DNA from: Ignavibacteria bacterium
Lineage (GTDB): Bacteria > Bacteroidota > Ignavibacteria > Kapaibacteriales > UBA961
DNA: 64,000 nt
NCBI GenBank assembly: GCA_016720145.1
Contig: JADJXV010000004.1
Location: 310,001-374,000 of the forward strand
Direction of reading: 5' to 3'
The stretch's first letter is position 1. Every line of letters begins with the position of its first letter. The notes below the pieces were generated by a model that did not search any database, had not been told where the DNA came from, and saw only the letters and a list, made by a program, of their open reading frames with translations. Below, piece after piece: positions 46,233-55,800 of this stretch. The position numbers were made by a program, and so were the translations under genes.

Positions 46233-46256
46233 AACCTACGGTTTTAACCGTGGGTT
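46233..46256. repeat. Palindromic repeat (AACCNACGG...CCGTGGGTT)
   Basis: AACCTACGGTT TT AACCGTGGGTT, an 11-bp stem with one mismatch, in the RsmI-DUF1232 gap. It may act as a terminator for both convergent genes but no T-tract is seen. It resembles the family at 30067. Confidence 0.5.
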
Positions 46257-46282
46257 GATGTGCGTAATGTGGGTTTGAAATG

Positions 46283-46681
46283 TTAAGCTTTTTTCTTAAA
46301 ATCTGCATATCGCTCGAGTTCGTGAGCAAGTGTGCGTAGCACGGCAGCAATCACAGCGCCATCATCGATATAGCCGACAAAAGGGATAAAATCCGGAACG
46401 AAATCCGTTGGGAGAATAAAATATGCAAGTCCTGCAAGACCAATTGCTTTGGACTTCCAGGCAAGAGAGAAATCATTCGCACGGATCATGTTGGTCAGGA
46501 GCTTGATTTGCTTTAGGAGGCGGCGGAGAGAGAGGTGACCGGTAGCTACTTTTGCTGCCAAGGCGCGGGTTTTGTGAGGAATATCTTCTAAGATTTTGGC
46601 TTCATCATCGGGAGAAATGTTGGCAGATTCTTGCTCGACAAAAATATGGGCGGCTTTCGGATTCAGTTTTCTGTGTTCCAT
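46283..46681 (-). CDS. DUF1232 (YkvA-like) membrane protein
   Basis: A protein of 132 aa. The DUF1232 signature is AYFILPTDFVPDFIPFVGYIDDGAVIAAVLRTL (split, about 86-118): the conserved L-P-D-x-x-P-D-x-I-P and D-D. A preceding stretch (SFAWKSKAIGLAGLAYFIL-like) is the hydrophobic helix. The function of the family is unknown. The N-terminal 70 residues are charged and helical. Convergent with rsmI. Confidence 0.85.
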   Translation of the reverse strand: MEHRKLNPKAAHIFVEQESANISPDDEAKILEDIPHKTRALAAKVATGHLSLRRLLKQIKLLTNMIRANDFSLAWKSKAIGLAGLAYFILPTDFVPDFIPFVGYIDDGAVIAAVLRTLAHELERYADFKKKA

Positions 46682-46716
46682 AAAGCAGCCCTTTTATAAG
46701 TGTAGAAGTCGTGGTA

Positions 46717-47010
46717 TTAATTCGTCGATTCGTCCTGATCATTTTTACGCATCATGAGTGCTACGGGTATTATTACGCAATAGCCGATGACGAGAACAAT
46801 CGGAGCGACAGAAACAGCGAGTGTATTATTCCATGCTGTTTGGTATTTTACTGGATCGTCGGTAATTGCAGTAGCCATCAGGAGAAAGCCAACCGTAATG
46901 ACACCTAAGCCAGCAGCGAAAAGGAGGTAATTACGCTTTGTGAGAGGATATTGCCACATTGCTGGCTTGTTCGCTGCTGCTTTTGACTTGGATTGAAGAG
47001 TTTTTGCCAT
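46717..47010 (-). CDS. DUF3098 membrane protein
   Basis: A protein of 97 aa with two membrane segments: NYLLFAAGLGVITVGFLLMA (about 27-46) and LAVSVAPIVLVIGYCVIIPVALMM (split, about 64-87). The W-x-x-PLTKRNYLLF beginning is the DUF3098 signature. This small family is common in Bacteroidota and its function is unknown. It lies 35 bp upstream of DUF1232 on the same strand. Confidence 0.85.
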   Translation of the reverse strand: MAKTLQSKSKAAANKPAMWQYPLTKRNYLLFAAGLGVITVGFLLMATAITDDPVKYQTAWNNTLAVSVAPIVLVIGYCVIIPVALMMRKNDQDESTN

Positions 47011-47163
47011 GGTTTCTGTGTCGGTAAATTGAACAATTTCTTAATTTTTTTAAAAATTCGTGCCGCAAACTTAGCTGTTTTCTCGGACGTATGAAAATAG
47101 AATTTTCCGCGTATCCTAATTACAACTCAATCGGCTCCATTCTTGACAATTTTAACTTATTTT

Positions 47164-48048
47164 ATGAATACTTCTGCTCTCTTTCAGTCTGATTTTCCGA
47201 CGCTAACGCTCTTCCGCCGTGGAAAAGTTCGCGATGTCTATGATCTCGGTTCAGCACTTCTCATGGTGGCCTCCGATAGAATCTCCGCCTTTGATGTAGT
47301 AATGGACACACCCATCGCTGGCAAAGGTGAAATTCTCACCAAACTCTCCATGTTTTGGTTTAATTGCACAAAGCATATCGTAGCCAATCACATTATTTCC
47401 GCCGATGTTTCTGAATATCCTACTGAATGTGCACCTTATACCTCGCAACTTCGCGGACGTTCGATGTACGTAAGCAAGACTACACCACTTCCCATTGAAT
47501 GCGTAGTGCGTGGGTATCTTGCGGGTTCGGGTTGGAAGGAATATCAAGCGAGTCGGACAGTCTGCGGTATCAAATTACCGGATGGATTAGTAGAATCCTC
47601 AAAGCTGCCGGCACCAATCTTTACGCCCGCAACCAAAGCCGAAACAGGTCATGACGAGAATATCTCCTTCGCAGAAGCCGAGAAAGTATGCGCGCCGGGA
47701 CTCGCAGCCAAAGCGCGCGATTTATCGATAGCACTTTATAACTTTGCTGCAAAGTATGCTGCTGAACGGAATATCATCCTCGCTGACACAAAATTTGAAT
47801 TCGGAACACTGCCGAATGGCGAATTAATCCTCATAGACGAAGCACTTACGCCGGACTCGTCCCGCTACTGGCTGGCCGAACACTACCAACCCGGGCAAGC
47901 ACAAATCAACTTCGACAAACAAGTCCTCCGTGATTATCTCGAGACGCTCACTTGGAATAAACAGCCGCCACCGCCACCACTCCCTGATGATATTGTGATG
48001 AAAGTAAAAGCAAAATATCAGGAAGCATTGGATCGCTTAACGGTGTAG
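47164..48048 (+). CDS. purC: Phosphoribosylaminoimidazole-succinocarboxamide synthase
   Basis: A protein of 294 aa that joins CAIR and aspartate (ATP-dependent) in purine synthesis. The start is the ATG at 47164. SAICAR synthase motifs: FRRGKVRDVYDLGSALLMVASDRISAFDVVM (split, about 16-46), PIECVVRGYLAGSGWKEYQ (about 104-122), KLPAPIFTPATKAETGHDENIS (split), FEFGTLPNGELILIDEALTPDSSRYW (split, about 218-243). It is the longer eukaryote/Bacteroidota-type form. No other pur genes are adjacent. Confidence 0.95.
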   Translation: MNTSALFQSDFPTLTLFRRGKVRDVYDLGSALLMVASDRISAFDVVMDTPIAGKGEILTKLSMFWFNCTKHIVANHIISADVSEYPTECAPYTSQLRGRSMYVSKTTPLPIECVVRGYLAGSGWKEYQASRTVCGIKLPDGLVESSKLPAPIFTPATKAETGHDENISFAEAEKVCAPGLAAKARDLSIALYNFAAKYAAERNIILADTKFEFGTLPNGELILIDEALTPDSSRYWLAEHYQPGQAQINFDKQVLRDYLETLTWNKQPPPPPLPDDIVMKVKAKYQEALDRLTV

Positions 48049-48091
48049 TATGTACTTACAGAGCGCTGACTCGAATCTTGGAACATATAAA

Positions 48092-48391
48092 TAACGTGAG
48101 TTCGGGATAACAACAGTGCCTACTTTCGAGAAGCCTAACGGGCTTCAATTACAATAGCCCCGCATGAAATGCGGGGAACATAGACACGTAATCCCAAAAC
48201 CCCAAAGGGGTTTAATCACGTCCATGCCGTCATTAAACCCCGTTGGGGTTTGTTTGGGAACGCTGCATTTCTCCACCGATTTCATCGGTGGCTATTGATG
48301 TTCATCTCATTCAGGGATGGAAAACGTATGCACTCTTAACGTGCTTATTTTCTTTAGTGGTATGCCGGAAAGTTGTCCCGAACTCACGTTA
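48092..48391. mobile_element. MITE-like element of 300 bp with 20-bp terminal inverted repeats
   Basis: The left end TAACGTGAGTTCGGGATAAC (48092-48111) is matched by GTTGTCCCGAACTCACGTTA at the right (48372-48391) with one mismatch. Inside are several small palindromes: CCCCGCATGAAATGCGGGG, AAACCCCAAAGGGGTTT, AAACCCCGTTGGGGTTT and CCACCGATTTCATCGGTGG. No ORF. It looks like a non-autonomous element or a composite of palindromic repeats framed by transposon-like ends. Confidence 0.65.
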
Positions 48392-48440
48392 AAAAATCAG
48401 CGAACATCATAAAAAATCAGCGGCATCAGCGTGCCATTGA
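48392..48440. repeat. Copy of the dispersed ATCAGCGGCATCAGCGTGCCATT repeat
   Basis: AAATCAGCGAACATCATAAA then AAATCAGCGGCATCAGCGTG: the reverse orientation of the repeat between the Y-RNAs. Another partial copy is at 28575-28605, just before the MoxR start. Confidence 0.7.
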
Positions 48441-48476
48441 CAGTACAGAAATCAAAGTAATTGTGGAGTTAAGATT

Positions 48477-48917
48477 ATGCGGGCAATTCTTCAGCGGGTG
48501 AGTAGTGCATCGGTAGAGGTCGCGGGTGAAATAGTCGGACAAATCGGAACAGGGCTGTTGGTCTTATTGGGCGTCACACATATCGACACGGAGTCGAATG
48601 CCCGTCAATTAGCCGATAAATTAATTGGACTACGCATATTCAGCGATTCGGACGGCAAAATGAATTTCTCTGTGCAGGACACAAAAGGCGCGCTTCTTGT
48701 TGTGTCGAATTTTACGCTTTATGCTGATATGAATAAAGGTTTTCGTCCGAATTTTTTAGATGCAGCCAAACCCGAACTTGCTGAAAAATTATATAATTAC
48801 TTCGTTGAATATATTCGCCTCCATTCATTGGTGAGGGTTGAAACAGGGATATTCGGCGCTATGATGAACGTGAGCTTAGTCAATGACGGACCGGTGACGA
48901 TGGTGCTCGACCGTTGA
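48477..48917 (+). CDS. dtd: D-aminoacyl-tRNA deacylase
   Basis: A protein of 146 aa that hydrolyses D-aminoacyl-tRNA. Signatures: MRAILQRVSSASVEVAGEIVG (split), VSNFTLYADMNKGFRPNF (about 78-95; the usual SQFTL is SNFTL here) and GIFGAMMNVSLVNDGPVTMVLD (split, about 124-145), with the Gly-x-Pro type loop NDGPVT. Length is typical. It starts 36 bp downstream of the repeat. Confidence 0.95.
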   Translation: MRAILQRVSSASVEVAGEIVGQIGTGLLVLLGVTHIDTESNARQLADKLIGLRIFSDSDGKMNFSVQDTKGALLVVSNFTLYADMNKGFRPNFLDAAKPELAEKLYNYFVEYIRLHSLVRVETGIFGAMMNVSLVNDGPVTMVLDR

Positions 48918-49173
48918 ATTTCTTCGATGGTGTGGACGGCAAGGGTGACCGCAGGCTGCCGATGGGAATATGCAGAAGGGTACACAAAATTGTAGTAATT
49001 AATGGAACAAACTACTGGTAAAAATTGGTAATTACCAGCTCAAAAAAACATATCATTAAAGCTCAAAAAAAACATGATGTTTTTCCTGCAAAGGCGTTAT
49101 TTTTGCGAACAAGGACTTACAATTACAAATGAGATTACCCTTTATTTTTTATTTACTTTCAGAGGAAATTGAT

Positions 49174-50205
49174 ATGAAATCGTGGCGCAACAATGTGATA
49201 GCGGCAGTCGTGTTTTCGGCGGTAATAATCGGGTGCAGTGAAAAAAAAGCTGAACCAGTCGTGGTGTCGGGCTTAGAAAATTACAAAGATGAATCTCTTT
49301 CATTTGGTTTGAAATATCCTTCTAACTGGTCACTCCGCAAGCAAGCAGGAACGCAAGCCGTTGTATTCTCGTCAGATAACGCAGGCGATAGATTTAATAA
49401 ATACGATGCTGAAGGTATAGCAGGAGCAAAGATTGCAATTTCTGCAATGAAATCCGATGGCAAATCACTCGAACAAATTGTAGCAGACAGTAAAGAATTC
49501 ACCGCAGAATCCTACTCTGCCCCCGAAAAAATCACCCTTGGCGGTACTGCCGGCACCAAACTTTCTTATGGATTTGACCTGGCCGACGGCCGATATCAGG
49601 GTGAAAAACACTTCGCAATGAAGGACAGCATGTATGTAACGGTCGTAGAATTCGGAGCTTTCGGTGGTACGTTTGATACATATCGTAAGACATTTGACGA
49701 AGTACTTGCTTCAGTTGAGCTCGCCGTTGCACCTGCACCGAAAGAAGTAAAACAAGATACAATCATTGCTAAATCTGAGCCCGCTCCACCTTCAGAAACG
49801 ATGCGCTCTATAACGGGTAACGGATTCGCGATTAGTGTTCCCGATAACTTCGCCGGTGCCCGCACTACCGTCAAAGGTACGCTTGCGAGTGCAAGCTACA
49901 TTGGTGATCGCCTCGATTGTACGATCCAAGTTGATGTGTTTGACGCATCAAAACAGCAAAATCTGGACAAAATTGTAGCAGACAACAAAGCTCGATACAA
50001 AGCATCCAACGCGAATGCAACAACCATTGGCGGTGCAAAAGCATTCTCGATTAATTACTCATTTGTCAAAGATGTGAGCAGTCGTGTGTATTTCACTATT
50101 AAAGGGGATAAGATGTTCCGCATCACACTCAACTGGTACAAGCCATCAGAATCCCTATACTTACCTGTATTTGAAAAGAGCGTGGCATCGTTTAAATTCC
50201 AATAA
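49174..50205 (+). CDS. Lipoprotein with two PsbP-like domains
   Basis: A protein of 343 aa. It starts at the ATG at 49174 (AGAGGA upstream). Lipobox: VVFSAVIIGC (Cys at about 21). A first PsbP/DUF1795-like domain (about 36-170) has YKDESLSFGLKYPSNWSLRKQAG, then SDNAGDRFNKYDAEGIAGAKIAISAM and YVTVVEFGAFGGTFDTYRKTFDEVLASVEL. A linker rich in Pro/Glu follows, then a second similar domain (about 205-343; GNGFAISVPDNFAG, ...FKFQ end). The function is unknown. A terminator follows. Confidence 0.65.
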   Translation: MKSWRNNVIAAVVFSAVIIGCSEKKAEPVVVSGLENYKDESLSFGLKYPSNWSLRKQAGTQAVVFSSDNAGDRFNKYDAEGIAGAKIAISAMKSDGKSLEQIVADSKEFTAESYSAPEKITLGGTAGTKLSYGFDLADGRYQGEKHFAMKDSMYVTVVEFGAFGGTFDTYRKTFDEVLASVELAVAPAPKEVKQDTIIAKSEPAPPSETMRSITGNGFAISVPDNFAGARTTVKGTLASASYIGDRLDCTIQVDVFDASKQQNLDKIVADNKARYKASNANATTIGGAKAFSINYSFVKDVSSRVYFTIKGDKMFRITLNWYKPSESLYLPVFEKSVASFKFQ

Positions 50206-50230
50206 TTGCTTAATAATCTGTATGTAATCC

Positions 50231-50263
50231 AAGGGGCGAGCTCGTAATGTTCGCCCCTTTTTT
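50231..50263 (+). terminator. Rho-independent terminator
   Basis: AAGGGGCGA (50231-50239) pairs with TCGCCCCTT (50251-50259), 11-nt loop, then TTTTTT from about 50258. It ends the PsbP-like lipoprotein transcript and excludes the longer LD-carboxypeptidase start at 50247. Confidence 0.85.
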
Positions 50264-50276
50264 ATTTCCCAACATT

Positions 50277-51209
50277 ATGCAAAAGATCAAACCCAAGTGT
50301 CTCCCCAAAAACGCCGTCATCGGTATCATCTCACCCTCATCACCGCAACGTGACCCTACGCGACTTGACCGTGGAATTGCCTACCTCGAAGGACTCGGCT
50401 ACCGCGTCGAACTCGGCAAAAACGCGCTTCAATCCTACGGCGGCTATCTCGCCGGAACGGATGATGAACGCCGCGAAGATATCGAGGCGATGTTTTTGAA
50501 TCCCGGAATTGATGCCATCTTCAGCGCGCGCGGCGGCTACGGAACATCCCGATTTTTAAATACATTAGACTACGAACTTATCCGAAATAATCCGAAGATA
50601 TTCGTTGGCTTCTCGGATACGACAGCGCTGCAAGCTGCTATTTTCGTCAAAACCGGGCTCGTCACCTTCTCCGGCGCGATGCCGTCGGTGGATATGGCGG
50701 ACGACTTTCGGACGGTGTCGGAGGAATGGTTCTGGGGTATGCTCACCGAACCTGACTTCGCGCTCACGCATACGGTGTCGGCGGAGCGTTTAGCGCCGGG
50801 AGGCGCGAAGGGAACGCTGATATGTGGGAATTTATCGGTGATGACGACCTTGCTTGGCACGCCGTATTGTCCGGATTTTACGGGAAATATTCTGCTGCTT
50901 GAGGATATCGGCGAGGAGCCGTACAGAGTTGATCGTATGCTCTCGCATCTCGAGAATGCAGACGCATTTACAGGAGCGCAGGCACTTGCTTTTGGTCAGT
51001 TTACGGAGTCTGCGATGAGACCTGCCTCGGTGCCGCAGCGTCCTGTCAGCGAGGTACTTGCCGACTATGCGGAGAGATCGCACTTGCCGGTCGTAAGCAA
51101 TATCCTCTACGGTCATCAGCCCGAGAAGCTGACGTTGCCGTATGGGATTCTGGCGGAGATACCGGAGGAGGGCGCTGAGATGAGGTTTGTGGAGAGGGCG
51201 GTGGAGTAG
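50277..51209 (+). CDS. LD-carboxypeptidase (peptidase S66 family)
   Basis: A protein of 310 aa. The start is ATG at 50277 (a longer frame would lie in the terminator). S66 features: KNAVIGIISPSSPQRD (about 11-26), GRGIAYLEGLGYRV-type helix, and AIFSARGGYGTSRFLNTLDY (Ser-containing GGYG motif, about 87-106), VGFSDTTALQ, GTLICGNLSVMTTLLGTPY (about 183-201), EDIGEEPYRVDRML (Glu region) and a C-terminal YGHQPEKLTLPYG (catalytic His). It removes terminal D-Ala from murein tetrapeptides in recycling. Monocistronic. Confidence 0.9.
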   Translation: MQKIKPKCLPKNAVIGIISPSSPQRDPTRLDRGIAYLEGLGYRVELGKNALQSYGGYLAGTDDERREDIEAMFLNPGIDAIFSARGGYGTSRFLNTLDYELIRNNPKIFVGFSDTTALQAAIFVKTGLVTFSGAMPSVDMADDFRTVSEEWFWGMLTEPDFALTHTVSAERLAPGGAKGTLICGNLSVMTTLLGTPYCPDFTGNILLLEDIGEEPYRVDRMLSHLENADAFTGAQALAFGQFTESAMRPASVPQRPVSEVLADYAERSHLPVVSNILYGHQPEKLTLPYGILAEIPEEGAEMRFVERAVE

Positions 51210-51267
51210 GGGAGAGGGAACAACGATTAATTACCAAATGAAAAGAACACTAATACTTGGAGAAAAT

Positions 51268-51498
51268 ATGAAGGCATATAATGTTCTAGTCCTTTGCCAA
51301 GATAGGCTCGGAAGCTTCTATGCAGTGTATCATGTATCTGCCCAAAACGAAGAAGAAATAGTACCGATACTCTTCGAACAATCAACAGTAGAATCTTTTG
51401 AACTCATAGAAATAGACGAGGTAGAAGTGCTGAGTGAGAATACTAATTATCCTGTTGGTATATTTCAACAGTTTGGGAGGTCATATTTTAAAGAATGA
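51268..51498 (+). CDS. Small hypothetical protein
   Basis: A protein of 76 aa from the ATG at 51268, chosen for CTTGGAGAAA immediately upstream; ATG at 51238 is an alternative (86 aa). No motif or membrane segment. It is acidic and helical/beta mixed (NEEEIVPILFEQSTVESFELIEIDEVEVL). Codon use looks ordinary. It is not recognised. It follows the LD-carboxypeptidase after about 60 bp. Confidence 0.45.
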   Translation: MKAYNVLVLCQDRLGSFYAVYHVSAQNEEEIVPILFEQSTVESFELIEIDEVEVLSENTNYPVGIFQQFGRSYFKE

Positions 51499-52100
51499 AA
51501 CTTTTCTTTCAAGTCTGCCAGGTTTGTTCAATTTGACATACCCCTCACCAGTGAGAAATCTACTTAGTATTCCCTCCACAAGTATTTATTGAGTAGGAAA
51601 TTCCCAACAATTGTAGCTTGATGGGACATGAAAAACTATACCAGAGAACAAAGAAATGTATCTTCAAAAGTATGCTGCTGAATAGCACTTGCCAAGCCAC
51701 CTGCCAAGAACAAAATGCTTTTCTAAGAGGAAAATGAGTCAATCTTCACATCGCAAACCACCTTTGAATAAACATAGATAGACCAATTTGTGTAAAATTT
51801 GCAATGCCACTGCAAAATTGTACATAACTAAACATTGTTTGTTAATTTTCTTCCTGTTTGATTTGAGAAACACGTATTAATTCTGAACCTAGGGCCGCTC
51901 GCGTAGAAGCGAGGGGCTCGAAAGAAATGACGTAACAATCAGTTCATAAACATCAAAAGCACCATTCCATACACCCACTGCAACAACAGCCACTATGTTA
52001 TCATAAATCAATCGCTCATTATACATTACCATGATTTGTGTTATAATCAAACTAAAATCATTATTTTCGCAATTAGTTCGTTCAAATCACTGGTTTTGCC
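51499..52100. other. Intergenic region, 602 bp, no clear gene
   Basis: AT-rich. I see no ORF with coding character, tRNA or strong repeat; a weak hairpin GCTCGC/GCGAGG lies near 51897. The region upstream of 52101 should contain the promoter of the TerB-like gene (candidate TATAAT-like at 52040-52050). Confidence 0.45.
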
Positions 52101-52727
52101 ATGATTGACAAATTAATTAAATTTATTAAGTATTATATTATTAGATTGAGGAGCTATTTGATGCATCAGAATACTAAAAAACTGCTCAGCGAAAACGGTA
52201 AAATGTTCATCCATTCACCCGGCTACGAAGCTACTAAAGAGCGGCTCGAAAGCAGATGGAGCAGCGATACGAAAATCGTTCATTTTATGTCGCCGACTGC
52301 ATTATCCACAGAATTTATCTATGACTTAGCGAAAATATGCTGTGCTTCGATCCTCTCGGACGGCTCTCATCAGGAGGAAGAGACTATCGTTGCGAAAGAA
52401 ATTTGTAAAGAATTGAATATTGATTGGGATGAATTTAATGCTATTCTTACGAAAGCGTTAGATCTGGTACAAAACTCTAAGTATAAAGATGTGTATGAGT
52501 ATCTTCGGTATTCGGAGTTCGGAAAAAACACCAAAAACGCTATGCTCCTCTTCGAAGCTACCCTCCACATCGTTCTCGCCGACGGTATCATGACCGACAA
52601 AGAAGCGAAATTCTTAGCCGATGTAGCGGATATTTTATCAATTACAACCGATAAAGTGATATGTAGAATCGCCCAATTCTTACGGTTTGAAAATGATGTG
52701 CTCGTGGATCTGACAATCAGAGAATGA
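52101..52727 (+). CDS. TerB-like (tellurite-resistance superfamily) protein
   Basis: A protein of 208 aa, with an alternative start at residue 21 (MHQNTKK). There is no signal peptide. Two related halves: STEFIYDLAKICCASILSDGSHQEEE (about 76-101, with D-G-x-H-x-x-E-E-x) and MLLFEATLHIVLADGIMTDKEAKFLADV (split, about 154-181, with ADG-x-x-x-x-E). The acidic Asp-Gly/Glu positions match TerB-like metal-binding helices. Ends at a 21-bp-stem terminator. Confidence 0.6.
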   Translation: MIDKLIKFIKYYIIRLRSYLMHQNTKKLLSENGKMFIHSPGYEATKERLESRWSSDTKIVHFMSPTALSTEFIYDLAKICCASILSDGSHQEEETIVAKEICKELNIDWDEFNAILTKALDLVQNSKYKDVYEYLRYSEFGKNTKNAMLLFEATLHIVLADGIMTDKEAKFLADVADILSITTDKVICRIAQFLRFENDVLVDLTIRE

Positions 52728-52763
52728 TTGGATACATGAATATATCGTATTGAAATAATTGAC

Positions 52764-52811
52764 ACATAACACAAGAGGACGAATCGTGAGATTCGTCCTC
52801 TTGTGTTATGT
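52764..52811. terminator. Bidirectional terminator, 21-bp stem
   Basis: A 21-bp perfect inverted repeat (left arm 52764-52784, right arm 52791-52811) around loop CGTGAG. It lies between the convergent TerB-like and CotH-type genes. The stem is unusually long and perfect. Confidence 0.9.
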
Positions 52812-52867
52812 AAGTACTTTCATACTCCGTTACCCCACAGAAAATCAATCAAAGAAGATATGCTTTA

Positions 52868-55800
52868 TCATTTAATCATGACAAATGGTGTTGTTTGTAT
52901 TTGATGTAAAGTAGGAGATGAAATAACGCACCGATACAATCCGGAAGTAAACGAGTGTGTGGGTAGAGTCAATGTCAGCTCCTGGCTATCGACGTAATAT
53001 TTACTTCTCCACACAGTACTTCCAAAACAGTCAATAATCTCTATTTGCATTTCACCGGGTGACGGTACTTTTGTCTTGAGCACGACATAACCGGACGAGG
53101 GATTGGGCATAATCTCGGTAAACGATGCAATTTCTATTGCTTCTTGCTCGCTACTTGGCACGGTAACACTATTGCGTTTTCCGGGGGTGCCATATTTGAT
53201 TAGTGATGCCCTCCAGTTTTGTGGTAAGGTGTTATCTAATTCAGGTGAAAGGAGTTCGAGCGAACTCCCTGCTCCGTCTGCCTCAATCGGCCATGGCGCG
53301 AAACGTTCATACCGCACACTATCGGCAAGTATTCCTTGTGCATTATAGAGGCGCACCATATCGCCACGTCCGTAGCCGAAGTCAAGCTCTCCAAGGAGTG
53401 TGTAATCATAGAGATACTGTTTACGCATGATAGTAGTATCTTCGGCAACCACTATATATCCACGAGGAGCGATGATTGTCCCCGCAGGCATGGTAAATAT
53501 ATGGGAATCATCATCATCTTTAAGCATCCAACCTGATAATGAGATTAACTCATCGCTGTGGTTATAGATTTCGATCCAATCTTTGGTGTCGTTACTGTCG
53601 GGAGCTTTGTACATAAACTCATTGATTACGATAGCGGTATTTGGCAATGAATCTCCGGTCGAGGGGTGATAGACAGCCGTCAGCGCCACAGTCTCTTGGT
53701 CTGAGAGGAGTGACAATGTCCGTGAAGTCGAGAAAACAGTGCCGTTTTGAGAATTAATCCAACCGATAAATTCATACCCTGAATTTGGGTTAGCTGTGAT
53801 TTCCACGGGTATATCGCGGAAATAGATACCACTAAATTCACCCGATGGAGCTGAGAGCGAATTGATGGTCAGACCGCCGGCATTGGCAAGATTGCTTTTC
53901 AGGGAAAGAGAGGTGAGACCTCTGAGGCCGAAGCTGGTAAGTGCTTGCTGCCGAAGAATATTGGGTCGAGCTTCGAAAAATTTCCGGAGACGGAGCACTT
54001 CCAAGTCCCATTGAAGCGCAGAGCTAGGCCATTTGGCTTGGTGGAGTGGAATTTCCGGTGCAATCTGTGCAGCTAAAGAGTCGAGTAATGTGGTCGTTTG
54101 AGGTGCTGACCAGACGGTATTGAGATAGTCGGCTGTCGTGGAGAGGAAGCGATGTTTGAACCCCGTATTCTGCATACATCCCCTGAAAATTGCCGTTGCT
54201 TCCGGCGGATTCGCCCAGCTTGTAGCGGTGGGACTCATAACATAATCAAACATATTGACATACGATTCTAAAGAATTCTCAAAGCTTAAGTCATTGTCTA
54301 TGGTAATATAACGCCATTTTGGATGTGCGGCACCCGCCCGCCATACTTTCAGATTATTCCCCGGCCAATCTATATTCAAAGCAAAAATCTCGAATGCCCA
54401 GTATGTAATGAGATTATGCATATCGAAAGGTGACATGACCGCAGCAAAGACAGAATCGTCAGACATAGTGCTGTCGAGCGATCGTGCGACCGATGCATTC
54501 CACTCTGCCGAACTCCCTTGCAGGGGGCGTCCGAGAACGCCTATCATTTCCACTGCATCTTCGTTAACAGAATAATTAGATGCAATGAACGATTCTTCTG
54601 ATTTTTCACGTAATTGGTAAATACCCCAATATGAACTATTTACATATACTCTTACAGGTCGGTAACCCTGAGCATCAATTCCTGATCGCAATGCAAGCAG
54701 CGAACCAATTGGATCACGCAATAGTGTATTCTTCCAATCTTGGCTACCGTTACGGAGCAATAGTTTTTCAAAGTCGCGCGCCGGCTTCTCAGGAAAGAGT
54801 ACGCCCGAAATATCACCATCTCCGTAAGGCGATGAAGTCTGAATATCGAGCGGCTTTTGATCATTAAATCGACCTCCATATCCATGATTTTTTGCACCCA
54901 TATCAGCTGAAAAAATAGATGTAATGCCATCATTTAATTCGACATGCACCGGTGCTTCACGATTCCCCCAGAAATTCGCTCCCCAATAAGGAGGGACGGT
55001 ATCCGCCGACAAACCCAACGACCATATACCCTTGGATGCACTCCATAATTCATCATGCTCTGCTGTGAGAAAAATCGTCGCGATTCCTTTGGAAGGTGAG
55101 GCATCAAATATAAAAGTACGATTCATGACGGTACTTGGGATTCTGTCCGGAGAAAATCCGCGCAAACGAATAGTAGTATTTTTTGAGATACGGAGGGAAT
55201 CCCCGAAGAGCGGTGACAATTCAGTAGGAATTGAAAAATCAGTCGTGTAGTGTATTTGCACAGTAGAGTCGGCGATGCCTGCGAGTCGTATAACAATCGG
55301 CTTGGTCACATATCCTGAATTCATCACCGGTACAGGCGCAGCCACTACGCCGGTGGCTGCATGAAGTGGATTTTTGTGTCCGGGAGTCGGCTCGGCGAAC
55401 CACCCGTGGCGACCGAGTCCATCTACTCCATAAGAAATATTTCTGCGCTGTTTGCCAAAATGCAACGAGTCATGGAGTACTCCACTTTCATCCCACAAAT
55501 ACACAGTCTCACCTGATCGGCTCAGTCCAAAAGGAGCGTGGATTTCATGAGAAGGGTAAATCTTTGCTGCCTGCCTACAGTCATGCGAACTATAGCGTAA
55601 TTCACCGGTTGAATACATACGACCATTGATACGAAATGACGAAAAGCCCGCTCGAACACTGACAGAGTCGCTACCCGATACGAACGCTAGACCGACGAAT
55701 GCTGAGTCGTTCTTGAATGGAAAGTAATAATGAGGACTCTCGAACCAATAAAAACTATCAAGAGAATTATGGACTACAATTGTATCTCCTATCCGTTGTA

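Noticed and set aside
45294..46247. 317-aa plus-strand ORF and 243-aa antisense ORF over the RsmI tail
   Set aside because: They are other frames of the same codon repeat; the RsmI frame is continuous with a conserved enzyme domain.
50247..50276. Longer start for the LD-carboxypeptidase
   Set aside because: It lies in the terminator of the upstream gene.
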